From Aplidium turbinatum (taxonomy: Eukaryota; Chordata; Ascidiacea; Aplousobranchia; Polyclinidae): a stretch of 64,000 nucleotides of DNA. The stretch covers positions 5,146,001-5,210,000 of the forward strand of contig OU964934.1 of the NCBI GenBank assembly GCA_918807975.1. The letters are read 5' to 3'. The notes below the pieces were generated by a model, which had not been told where the DNA came from, searched no databases, and worked only from the letters and a program-made list of their open reading frames with translations. Positions 44,091 through 54,642 of this stretch are shown here, in pieces; positions within the stretch are counted from its first letter, which is position 1; each line of letters opens with the position of its first letter. The translations under genes were made by a program, and so were the position numbers.

Positions 44091-45796
44091 GCAGTTATAT
44101 ACCTGGTATACATATGGGCAGCCTGTATTAGATTTATGGGTTACATATGGGCAGCCCATATTAGATTTGTGGGTTGAGTGTGAGCAACCCATAAATGAAT
44201 ATGGGCAGCCTATATGGGGGCAATGTGATGCCCGCGGACACAATGTGTATGGGCCCCATATGGGCATCTCACATGGGGCCCGTACATCAGCCCATATGGG
44301 TCCCTATGTGGGGCCCATATAGGCTTGCTGGCTGGGGCTCTTGTTGTTTTGCTGCAATGGGCAATCGCGAGTGAATTTTACAATTAAAATTAAGCGCACA
44401 GGCGGTACAGGTTCCTTTGAAGCGAAGAGAAAGAAATTGGCAAGTGGTTTGTGAAAGTGTCGCAATACGAGGCCGCTTTTACATCGGAAACATGGTCTTT
44501 CGCGCCACCTCACGATCAACTATTTTATTCTTGTGTTTTCTTTTTTCGTTGGAAGTGTTAGCTTTTAGTAATTGTCGTAAAAAATAAAATCTCTCTGGTC
44601 AAAACATGAAACTTACTGTTTTAAGCGCATTAAATCTGTTGATGAGTAGCCTAGATTAACTAAAATTACAAGAACCTGCCTTGAGACGTGCGGTTACGTC
44701 ACAAACTCAGTTTAACAGACAAAATTCACACACAATAACAACACAAGATTGGTTATAGACTGTAAGATCGATATTTTTCTAGCTTGGCGATATAACTTTA
44801 ATCCAAAAATAATAACCAAATGTGTAAGTGCCATTTAACTTGAAAATTTAACCCATTTGTGCCGAAAGTGAAAGTACTTAAAATAATTTTCGGAAAATTT
44901 AAATATTGCATAATTATGATCTAAAAAACATATCACAATTATTTTTTCCTAATTGTGTTTGCACTTTTTGAGAAAAAAACTGTCCTATATAATAAGACGC
45001 TAGGCAAATCCGTTATCAAATTTCACAAGTTTCTTGTGCGTAATGCTTAAGCGTTATTACATTTTACTTATCGCTCAAAGTGATAAATAGGAAATGTCTT
45101 GTTCATGTCTTGTCATGTCATTATTGTCATCGAGCATTTTATTTAAATGAGAGTTCAAAAAATATGAAGATGAAAATTAGCAAAGTAACACAACATCACT
45201 GAAACAAGTCATTGCGGAATAGGCTATTATATTGCTTGAAGCATTTGACATGCAGACCGACATCACATTTTTTGCATCTTGTAAGTTAGTAGTTTTTGCA
45301 TGACAATAGGCGCATCGAGTTGCGTGGTAAAATTATGCTAAATACAGTAGGCTATAACCTTTCTCATTTACCTATGCGACATAGCCTACCTCAATCAAAT
45401 ATTTTTATTCCCACAAATACAGTGCCTATATATTGTAATTCTTATCTCAATAACTCAGCTTTCTGCCATTGCTTTATTGATGGTGTTCACAAAGAAAACA
45501 AAAAAAAATTATCTGAAATTACCAGTAAATCACGATAATTATGTTTTTGTGCTTAAACAAACACGACTAATTTGACAAGCTTGGTGGATTTCACAGTATG
45601 CACATTTTACTACCAATAACGTTTAAGATTAGGCTACTGATAAATTTTCAAGCATTTTGCATTTTTTGGAATTTTTTTAATTATTGCTGATTTTGCTGTA
45701 AACAGACCTTTAAGCAGAAAGCAAAATAGGCCTACAAAGTTTGGCATATTTTATGGTATTTTTATTTGATTTAATTATTTTGCCTACTGCACGTAA

Positions 45797-45921
45797 GCGG
45801 CAGTGTAACTCAATTGATAAAAGCATACAACTGGTATCCGAAGGTATAATTATAAGCACGGCGGTTACCTCAGTGGTTTGATTCTAGATCAAGAGGTTGA
45901 AGATTCGATACCTACTGCCGC
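45797..45921 (+). tRNA. tRNA-like sequence with expanded centre
   Basis: GCGGCAGT at the start pairs perfectly with ACTGCCGC at the end like an acceptor stem. An A-box-like GTAACTCAATTGATAA and a B-box-like GAAGATTCGATACC lie at the right places, but about 45 extra bases separate anticodon arm and T-arm. A second A-box-like TTACCTCAGTGG lies within. Probably a SINE head or tandem tRNA relic inside hAT-B, not a functional tRNA. Confidence 0.35.
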
Positions 45922-46538
45922 TGTTGCGATTCTATTTATGCATAACTTACAAAAAGTTTTGTCCCTTTACACTACAGTATATTATGTTTGATTTTTCGTC
46001 ATGTTGATGAAAACAGTTCGTGCTGCATGGGATGGGGCAGCGCTAATCAAGAAAAAAAAAACTATCGTTATCGGACATTATCGGCGATAATTTATCGTTT
46101 ATCGTTATCGCTTAACTTTTTTTTGATTTATCGTTTATCGTTATCGCTTTAGGCATTTTTCGTTTATCGATTATCGTTATCGCTTAACTGAAAAATGAGT
46201 TATCGCGCCCAACACTGGCTATAACATACTGCAATAGACCTGTGTTTGCTATCACTTAGCCTAGCCTACATTTGTGTTGTTTTCTAAACTGGTCAGAAAA
46301 TCCATTAAAGTAAACCATCTTTCCATATCGATGCAGTGAAGATACACACTGTATTATCATAAATTTTTTTGTTGGTAGGGAGCCCAAAATCATTTTAGGC
46401 CGGGCCCATCAAAGGCTTGACACAGCACTGCACACACGCATCAACGTTTTTGCACAAAAAAGGTTGTGTGATCAGAACATTAGAACATCAGCAAACATTT
46501 GGCGAGCATCTTACTTCGGTTCCATAATGTGGATATGA

Positions 46539-46622
46539 CAGACAGCCACTTTATCTGGTCCAGAGCATTACCAGCTCTGGTACGGATCTGACTAGATCTG
46601 GGCCAGATAAAGTGGCTGTCTG
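46539..46622. repeat. 84-bp inverted repeat
   Basis: CAGACAGCCACTTTATCTGG on the left mirrors CCAGATAAAGTGGCTGTCTG on the right, around a ~44-bp centre that is itself partly palindromic (AGAGC, GCTCT). Confidence 0.8.
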
Positions 46623-47435
46623 GGCTGGCTCCTATTTGGAACTGGTTCTAAGGGATCCTTTATTCCGAAATGAACATCCCTACTACATTGTTGATTTTTG
46701 TGCGTGTCTGAACCGCTCCAGGTTTCTCAATCCAACGCGAAACCTGGGTCCACGTAGGTCACTTTGCACTTTGTACGAACAAGAATATTCGTGATTTGAC
46801 AATTTAGTATACTATGGTCTTCGTTATACACTGATTAGAATGAAACCGGGGAATGAAACTTACGAATATTCGTAAGAAGATATTTTTCTTCCTAAGAACA
46901 TTTTGTTTTGTTCGTCAATAATAATGGTTTTGTTCATACGAAGATATTTGTGTTCGCACAAAGACTTTTTATACGTCATAATTTTTCTTTTGGAAAGGCT
47001 ACTTTTTTGTTTCACAAATGATCAAGACCATTCGTAACTTTCACCAAGATTTTTTCATGTAAAAATATTTAAAAATCTAGATTTTTTTCTTTCACCAAGA
47101 TTTTCTCATGTAACTTTCACCAAGATTTTTTCATATGAGATAAAGCTAAGCTGGACCCAAGCGTGCTTGCTGAACTTTATTGCAGTTTTTAGGGAATCAA
47201 AGCAGGAAAGATTTATTAGCATATTTGCAATGGCATTTTACACCTTTTTTTTTCAGTGAAAGATATTACGATGTAGAAATACGAGAAATAAGCAAAAGGT
47301 AAAAACTCATAAGCAACAAGACTAACCAGTAGCCTATGATTTATTTCTTCAGAAAATCGTCTAAGGGCATTTTCGTCGTTTAGCCCAGGGTTTCCCAAAC
47401 TTTTTTGGGCCACGGACCACTATTTGTGAAACTGT

Positions 47436-48140
47436 TCATTCGTGGACCCCCAATACAAAGGTAAAAATGAATAAAACCGAATTTTGTTTGTTTATAAAAC
47501 TGACACCATCAATGGGACGGATGGGATGGCTTCTTATATTGAATAAGTCATCAATTCTCGGAGTTATTTCTGAAAGGCAAACTCGTAAGTCAGGGTCCAC
47601 GGAAAGTCTGGACCTGTATTTTGTCTTCATGTTGGTGAGAGGTGAAAATGCTGTCAGACATGTAGGTCGTATCAAAAGGCAATACAATTTTAGTTGCCTT
47701 TTGCGATAGCAATTGGTATTTTTCCACAACACTCAACCAGAAAGATGCAATAGCTGTTTGATTGAAACTAAGCATAAAAGTTCGATCAGATGATAATTCG
47801 GTTAATTCTTCTTCCTCTTCGCGTCCTGATAGATCAGTCTTTGTAATAACAAAAGGGTTTAAAATCCAGTCAAAACTCTCATAAGTTATGTCTCTTTTAA
47901 AAAGTACTTCTTGAAGTGTGTAGAAAGCAATTCCAAATGTTGTGAACCGTCAGAGAAAATCAACTCTGCATTAATTAAGGGTTTGTTGGTAATGTAGTTA
48001 CACAGAACAGGAAACATATCCACAACATTATCATTTATCCTTGTTTTCCATACGTTGAGTTTCTTTATGAATGCTGTTATTTTGTTTTGAGGAATACCAA
48101 ATATGAAAAATTTTCGTAAACAACTTTTTAACTGCAACGA
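47436..48140 (-). pseudogene. hAT (Charlie-type) transposase remnant
   Basis: Two minus-strand frames in order: ITAFIKKLNVWKTRINDNVV, DMFPVLCNYITN and LSTHFKKYFLKE, then LTAFSPLTNMKTKYRSRLSV, DPDLRVCLSEITPRIDDL. These are the C-terminal catalytic/dimerisation part of Charlie/ZBED5-like transposases. A frame change between them and the missing N-terminal half make it a dead copy. Confidence 0.75.
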
Positions 48141-48234
48141 AGGTGCAACAAGTAAGATTTACGATACTGGATAGCAAAAGCTTTCGAAATCATTTAAGTT
48201 GTAAAGAACTGCGGCAATTATCTTTGACATGATA

Positions 48235-49498
48235 GGGGAGTGTGGGGATAATTGGGACGGGGTACAACTGGGACACCTGCAATATTTCCCGCGTTTTACA
48301 TCCAGTCATGCTAACGATCACGTGTTCACGTAAACATCAGTTTCCTTTCACTTGTGTGCAGTTGAAACCATTGTTGTAGCAGCTATTCAACTTCAGTGGC
48401 TGTAAGTAGTTTTTGAGTGATAAAAGTTATTCTTTAGGCTTGGCATTATTTTGTAATAGTGCTCGAATAATAAAGGTATATTAGTTTTTGTGAAGGGTTG
48501 TGTTGCTTCAGGTATCAGCTTGCATTGATGATAGTAAAGAAGTCATCCTTTTGCAAGGTAAATGGTAGAACTACAAAATGGCGTAAAAACATTTTGCAGG
48601 AGAACTGGGACAGGCTGTCCCAGTTCTCCCCGATAGTAGGCTATAGTGCTAGTTCTCATCGTAGGGTTAGATCTTGAGAAAAGACACAGGAAAAAGTCCA
48701 ACTCTGCAGTGTCGCTTAAACGTCTACAAAAAAGAAACACATTGCTTGTGATGAAAGCTCAGATGATGACAACGTTGTGATGATCATGGCGGATAGCAAA
48801 GATGACGAACTTGAGAAAAGTGAAGATGAATTTTTAGATCCAATTTATTTAGGAGGTGTGGATCTAATGCCTTGCAAATGGGGTGATATGTTCTTGTAGA
48901 ATTTAACATAGAGAAGGGTCCCAATCCTGAATTATATGTGGCTCAAGTTGAGGAAACATCTACTGAAGATGAAGAGGTGATGGTTAACTTTTTAAGGTAA
49001 ACTAGTAAATTCAACAACAAATTTGTTCATTCGCAAGTCCCTGACTCCACCCTATTTTTTCACTTGATATTATTATATTTCTCCATTCTTCCAAGGTTAT
49101 TTTCGAAAGGAACAACACTTCGTAGGCTACCAAGGACAGCATAATATTTGCCGTGAAGTTTGGAGATCTTGATATTCGTTAAAAGATCGAAGATATTTTT
49201 TCACAAACATGCTTGAAACATTGCATTTCTATAGTGTGATGCTGACTGTTAACATCATTTTTGTTATTTGAGTTTGTTATTACTCTATTAAAACCAAAAG
49301 ACATGTTTCAACAGCAAAATTTGTGTGCATTCTTTGTACTGCCCATTTCACTCCAAGGTGTCCCATTTCTCCTAAACATGTGTCCCAGTTCTCCTGCACG
49401 TGTCCTATATATACCCATTTGACTCACTGCTTTCAAATTCAAACCATTCATTTTTCTTTAAACTTTAAAATTTTGTCCCACTTATCCCCAGTCCCCCC
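48235..49498 (+). mobile_element. 1.26-kb pogo-like element nested in the Charlie-like hAT
   Basis: Imperfect terminal inverted repeats GGGGAGTGTGGGGATAATT and, from the right, GGGGGGACTGGGGATAAGT, bordered by TA (48233-48234 and 49499-49500). The words GGGACA/TGTCCCA recur inside. A short plus-strand coding remnant and a perfect 31-bp hairpin (48598-48628) lie inside. Internally deleted. Confidence 0.75.
48725..49000 (+). pseudogene. pogo-type transposase C-terminal remnant
   Basis: An acidic stretch ESSDDDNVVMIMADSKDDE, then after a frame change NIEKGPNPELYVAQVEETST and EDEEVMVNFLR. The GD(F/Y)V-V-F ... YVAQV ... VNFLR pattern is common at the C-terminus of pogo-like transposases in marine invertebrates. 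The DNA-binding and DDE parts are missing. Confidence 0.5.
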
Positions 49499-50245
49499 TA
49501 CATACTGTACAACGTATATGTGTGACTTTTTAATTTCTTGTCATATCGCCACGGACCACCTGTGCAGTCGTCGCGGACCACCAGTGGTCCACGGACCACA
49601 GTTTGGGAAATCCTGGTTTAGCCTATGACCAGTAGGCTATATAACTTGTTTGATTACCGGGCTAGCTCAAAAACAACTGCAAATTTATTCAAATACGTTT
49701 TTTATTACCTTTAGTAATCATTGTTTTAAATGTACTGTCATAATCACTGGCTATTAGATGACGTTTTTTATTTGAAGGCAAACTTTTGCGCTCCAAGTAC
49801 ACGACCACCAAAACTTGCGAAAAACAAACATTAAATTTTTTTTATGTCAAAAACGCTTGAATCATTTTTTTTATTCGTGCAATTATTTTAGAGAAGTTTT
49901 GACTGTTCGTAAAAACATTTTGTTAAAACTAAAATCTTCGTGTTTCAAAATAGTCCCTCTAGACTAGAGTTTAGACATTTTAAAGAAAATATTTCAACAC
50001 GAACGGCTTACGAATGGCGAATATTCGTGTTGGTACGAAAAGCAAAGTATGCTGACCCTGGCTGTGGCATCGGAGTGGCCCTGGGAAAAGCACGATCAGA
50101 TGATTGGTAAAATAACTTTGTTGTTTGTACCATAAAACAAAGGATGTCTGTATCCCAGGAATTTTCCCTCCTGTCCACAAAGGTCCGCCATTTGCAGACT
50201 CCCTCTCCCTTCACTGCGGACATCTTTCATGGACAGCCCCTAAGT

Positions 50246-51444
50246 CATGGGCTCTATCCAAGGGGGGGTGAGGGGGGTGATCACCTCCCCACTAATTGGA
50301 GTGGGGGGGTGAACAATGCAAAATCACCCCCCCACTCATTTGGCTTTGGAAAGGTTTTGTGATATTTTATTGATCAAATTTTGAAAAATATATTTTCGCT
50401 GTTAGCACATTTGAAATTTTTTATCAATATGAATATATATTTCATTTCAATATGATTTTTTGGTTTGGCAACTCTGAACTACGAGCCAGGCGTTTACACT
50501 GTGTTTTAACTTAGTTTGCTTGGTAGCCACTTTAACAAGAAAAAATTCTGCCACTGCAAATGACTAGAATGACATCGCCAACCAATCAGAACATGTTATA
50601 AGAGGCTACCGTCCAATTGTGACCTTTCTCGCACTTAGCCAGAGAGTTAATCTTTGTTTTGAACTTTATTTGGTAATTACAGAAGAAAAAAGAGCAATAG
50701 CAGTTGTGAGAATCGAACCCACGTCAATCAAATGACTACTTTCTAACCCTAACCCCTAAAAAGCCGACCAGCTGCCAACTTAGTCGGCAGCAGTGGCCGA
50801 GTAGTTAGCGCGTTGGGCTTGCAGTCGAGAGCCTGCATGTTCGACTCCACCCCCCCCGCACTTGCTGTTGTTTCTCTGGGGAAGAAACTTCACTATAATT
50901 GCCTCTACCCAGTGATCGATTTCGAGTAATGGGTAGTACAAAATTTAAGTCATAAGTAGAGTAGACAACCGGAAACAGACATTGCCGTCGGCTGCAGCGT
51001 GGGTCAGGTGTACGTCAGAAGGCGTACACCGATGCATAGCGCTCAAGTCCGCTTTCCCGCAATGCAGGGTAAACATATGAATAACAAATAAACAAACAAA
51101 CAAACAGCTGATAGAAAATCCAGCACTTGATTTGCTTTGTATCATCTTCTTTTCGCTCTTTTTCACGTCACGGAAAACGTAGTTTATGATTGGTTCGAGT
51201 TTTCATTTGCAGTGCCAGAATTATTTCTTGGTAAGTGACTACCAGTTTGCTTACCCAAAAATGCCCTTTCCGGAACATACTTTATGAAACGACTTGGAAA
51301 CCCTATGCCTCGATCAGAAAGAAGTTGATGCTGCAATGGGGGGTCTGGGGGGCGTAGCCCCCCAGAAGTTGAAATGACTATAACGATTTTAGCCCACTGT
51401 CCAAAAATCACCCCCCCGAATTCTAAAAGTGGATAGAGCCCCTG
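50246..51444. mobile_element. 1.2-kb hAT-type element hosting a SINE2
   Basis: Ends CATGGGCTCTATCCA and TGGATAGAGCCCCTG (one mismatch), exact 8-bp duplication CCCTAAGT (50238-50245 and 51445-51452). Subterminal GGGGGGGTGA blocks on both sides. No transposase. Confidence 0.85.
50784..51110 (+). mobile_element. SINE2, second copy
   Basis: A-box TGGCCGAGTAGTTAGCGCG, anticodon arm TTGCAGTCGAGAGCC and B-box GTTCGACTCC are better preserved than in the copy at 41690. Same body and an AAACAAACAAACAAACA tail. The head resembles a tRNA of the Ser/Leu type. Confidence 0.88.
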
Positions 51445-52442
51445 CCCTAAGTAGAATCAGGCTACTGCTTACATTTTTAACAGGAGTTTTGTCTAGTTTC
51501 GAAACCTATTTTTTTGCGAAATGAGATAAAAAAAAATATAGGCTACTACATTGATAATAATTCAATGCTAGTTAGCCGTGACTTGCAATCGCCCGTGTTC
51601 AAGTACCCAATCTTCGGGTGGGGGTCCCTTAAATAATACAATAATCCCTTAAATAAGACCAGCTTGCCCCATACGAAATGAAGCAGCTGTTGCTTGTTGA
51701 AATCACAGGTTTATAACTCGAACAAGCTGAAAGGGAAAGTATTTTAGTAATTCCAAATTGCCAGACAAGGGCGTCTCATCTCCTGAAAGTATTGCTGGTA
51801 TTTGAAGATAATAAAAGAACCCAAGAAATTAAAGCAACGCGTTGGGAAAAACGAAGGGAGTTAACAATTAACTTTTTTCCTTAAAAACATAAAAGAAACA
51901 AAGATAAGAGCATTTTGAGTGTATATAAAAGAAACAGTAAAGAGAACCGGCTTGTAACACCATGACAGCGTCATTAGCAACGGATTGATCGTATTTCACT
52001 TTCCCCGCTCAATGACCAGTAAGTACAGTTAGCAAAGTGCCCTGATGATATTATGGGGAAAATAAGCTAATAAAGACTGTTTTTGTTCAGTCTGAAGCTT
52101 TTGTTAAAACATGTTGTCGGTAAAGTTTAGGATTGCGAGAATAATTTCAAGTTGATTAACCACAACCAACAAAAAGTGTTGATATGAAAGCAAAAGCTTA
52201 GATACTAAAGCTGTTCGAGATTGAACATGAATCCACAGCTTTCATCAGGAAAATAACTAAGTGCTAGCGTTAATTTATTGATTTTATGTTAATTGCAAGT
52301 TAAGCTTTGTTATGTGGATGATAATATTTTTTTGTAATTACAAATTTTTAATTCGACTTACTACAGTATAACTGACACATTTTGAGTCGCTAATCGCTCG
52401 TTTTTTCACGTCGTCCGTGGTTTTGCGTCAATATCCTTCCAA

Positions 52443-52491
52443 GCCAGCAAATCGGTTGTTTTTACGTCGATTCAACATCTGCAGACGTTAG
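52443..52491. repeat. Dispersed palindrome, left half and centre
   Basis: GCCAGCAAATCGGTTG, TTTTTACGTCGATTCAACAT, CTGCAGACGTTA. The right half is lost. Confidence 0.6.
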
Positions 52492-54189
52492 GGCCTATTT
52501 GCTGCAGAGACGTTTTTACAAGCTGCGTTTTATTATGATCAGTCTTCTTGTACAATACGTGTCAAAAGTTGTGAGATAAACACATTTTCCTGTCATTTCT
52601 TCTCATTCAGACATCAATTTTTTACCGATCAGAGCATTTGTTCCTTTTACATGCGATTCATACACTTAAATTGGCTCACGGTTTCGTTTTTATTTCGAGT
52701 TGGCGATGAAAACATATTTTTTCGTACTACAAAACTAATAATCGCATCAAAGCAATGCACAATATTTCAAAATTTGTTTTAAACAAACCTAGAAATTACG
52801 AATCTTGCGCCTACAGTTGAACATCGTTTTTTTTCCAGTTTGCTGCAGAGCAAGCGGTATTGCTAAACGACATTTCAATGTTAAAAAACGTTTTATTATG
52901 AATCAAATTTTTGATGAGATTAATCAAGCTGTTTGTTGTGACATCACATCGCAACTTATCTAGTGAAATTTTTCTCCATTTCAAGCTGGATAAAAAAATA
53001 TCAGTTGAAATAGAATCAACAGAAATTTCATTGTAGATTCATATCATCTCAGCTAATATAAACTCATTTGATCGCACAATGAAGAGTGCACAAGCTAAAC
53101 TAGTTTTATGTAGGCAATAAATATGGTATTTTGTGACTTCTTTGAATAAAGCTTGAATTAAAACTGAACAGCTATGTTTAACGTCACCTAAAAGTTTGTG
53201 AAAAAGGTCTGCTAGCAGAAATGTGTTGTTGTGTTGTTTCATAAACTATTGCCGCCTTGCGCAGTAGATTTTCTCTTTTTATATTATTCTTATTCAAGTA
53301 AATCTTTGGTAGAGAGTTTGCTTTGTTGAGAGTTTACGAACTAAGTTTGCTTAGTTTGCATATTCAAGTATCAACAACAATTCCGCCTGAATCAACTAAA
53401 AAGCTGAACTACTGTAAAATTACGAAATTGGTAATTATAACTATTCGAGTAATCTTACATTAATGCTTGATAAAGCCAAGCGGAGTTGCTTTACAGTTCA
53501 CAGGAAGTCAGAATTCTTTCTGAGTTGAATTTTGTTTTCACCATTTCTCAACACCAATTTAGTGGTGCTTTTAAACTTTAGTATTTTCACCTCTAATTTA
53601 GTTGAACTGCAATTTTTGAAAGAATTTTGTACCAGCTGGAAACGGTTACATTTTAATTTTTGCATATCACCTGACAAGATAGCAAAGTAAAATAGCAATG
53701 TCGTGATTAGTGAGTTAATATTTTTAAATCTGATATTTAAAGAACATTACGCAAACATAAAGTTAAATTCACAAGAGTTTTTAACTTCCAAATCTTTGTC
53801 TTTTCATTGATAAAGTCTTTCTACGCTACCCAGTCAGAAAATATAAGTCTTTTTATCTTTACAAAATTTTGCGTCGAAGCTTTTTTTTATGCTCTAAACA
53901 CTTCTATTACCGTACAACATGTTTGTTTGGAATAAAAATGTATTGCAAGTGCAAAGGTATATGTTGGTTACCTGATAATTAAACTGAATAGCCTAACATT
54001 TACCAACACCATGTTGTAAGTTCAACCAGCGTATCTACATTTAAGCAATGTAGAAATTGCGTTAGACCACTTGCTTCGTTGAAATCGATGTGTTGCAGCT
54101 TTGACAACGTTTGCTATGGCAACGCAAATTGTGCTTGGACTTGGACTTGCCTCAACATGGTTTCATGTTTACTCCCACTTAAAATTTTT

Positions 54190-54272
54190 AGCCAGCAAAT
54201 TAGTCCTTTTTTACATTGATTCAACGTCTGCAATCGTCGAATCTCTACAAAACAAAAACCGTTTTGCTGCTT
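54190..54272. repeat. Dispersed palindrome, diverged right half
   Basis: AGCCAGCAAATTAGTCC, TTTTTTACATTGATTCAACG, TCTGCAATCGTCGAATC and an end AAACCGTTTTGCTGC that mirrors the start. Confidence 0.6.
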
Positions 54273-54642
54273 GAGAACATCTCTTAGCATACGCAATAAA
54301 TCGATGGAAGAATAGGAAAGATTTTGTTCTGCGATGGTTCAAACTTGTGTGAATGTCTACGATCTGTCTTGATAAGCAAATTTGTTTTGAAGTAGCCAAA
54401 ACCGCATACAAATATGAGAACTAAAAGTTTGCTACTTTGTGTAAACAGCAAGCAATAATATTTCATCCACAAATTCTGGTTGAAATTTGACAAGGTTATT
54501 GAAAACGTTAAATTACTTTTCTAAGTGCGTAAGTGTTCTGAATAAACGTTTAGTTGACAAAGATTTTTTTTAATTGTGAACCAGATTATTTTGATTTAAA
54601 ACGTAATCAAATACAAACAGTTTGTGTACCATCACTTTGACC

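Larger units (their letters stand above)
43149..44346. mobile_element. 1.2-kb inverted-repeat element with CCCCAGCCAGCAAGCC ends
   Basis: The left end CAACAAGGCCCCAGCCAGCA, then AGCCCATATGGGCCCCATA, is mirrored on the right by CCCATATAGGCTTGC, TGGCTGGGGCTC, TTGTTG. Target duplication not certain. The interior contains a 31-bp minisatellite and two direct copies of the repeat also found in TOP1 intron 4. The whole element is dominated by CCCATATGGGC and CCATGGGC palindromic words. Confidence 0.65.
42789..46217. mobile_element. 3.4-kb hAT-type element (hAT-B) inserted in hAT-A
   Basis: Ends CAGTGATGGGC and GCCCAACACTG, with exact 8-bp duplication GCTATAAC (42781-42788 and 46218-46225). Subterminal regions on both sides are runs of TTATCGTTATCGCT and ATCGGCGATAA, probably transposase-binding repeats. 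The interior has another inverted-repeat element (43149-44346) and a tRNA-like unit but no transposase. Confidence 0.85.
42640..46430. mobile_element. hAT-A copy 2, split by another hAT
   Basis: 42660-42788 and 46218-46430 match consecutive parts of the intact hAT-A at 54643-56794 (TTGCCAGTATTTTT, TTTTGGCTTTCATT, GACCTGTGTTTGC, GTGAACCACATTTCC-like, then the end GACACAGCACTG). The left terminus was not found, so this copy is 5'-truncated or its start is too decayed to see. Confidence 0.65.
47386..49615 (-). mobile_element. Charlie-like hAT with decayed transposase
   Basis: Terminal inverted repeats CAGGGTTTCCCAAACT and AGTTTGGGAAATCCTG, with GGCCACGGACCAC-type subterminal repeats. Exact 8-bp duplication GTTTAGCC (47378-47385 and 49616-49623). 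The minus strand carries transposase remnants. It is interrupted by a pogo-like element at 48235-49498. Confidence 0.88.
46744..50056. mobile_element. Possible older element enclosing the Charlie-like hAT
   Basis: Imperfect inverted ends: GGGTC, ACTTTGC, GTACGAACAAGAATATTCG on the left correspond to GGGTC, ACTTTGC, GTACCAACACGAATATTCG read from the right. Inner flanks on both sides are rich in TTCGTA and ACGAA words. No target duplication is visible, so borders are tentative. Confidence 0.35.
51453..54634. other. Long intergenic AT-rich stretch with two dispersed palindromes
   Basis: No exon, RNA gene or transposon end that I can support. The palindromic repeat occurs at 52443-52491 and 54190-54272. 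Confidence 0.45.

Noticed and set aside
50690-50765. tRNA gene on the minus strand (GTGGGTTCGATTCTCAC T-arm)
   Set aside because: Only the 3' half is present; no matching A-box or acceptor stem. Probably a tRNA or SINE relic.
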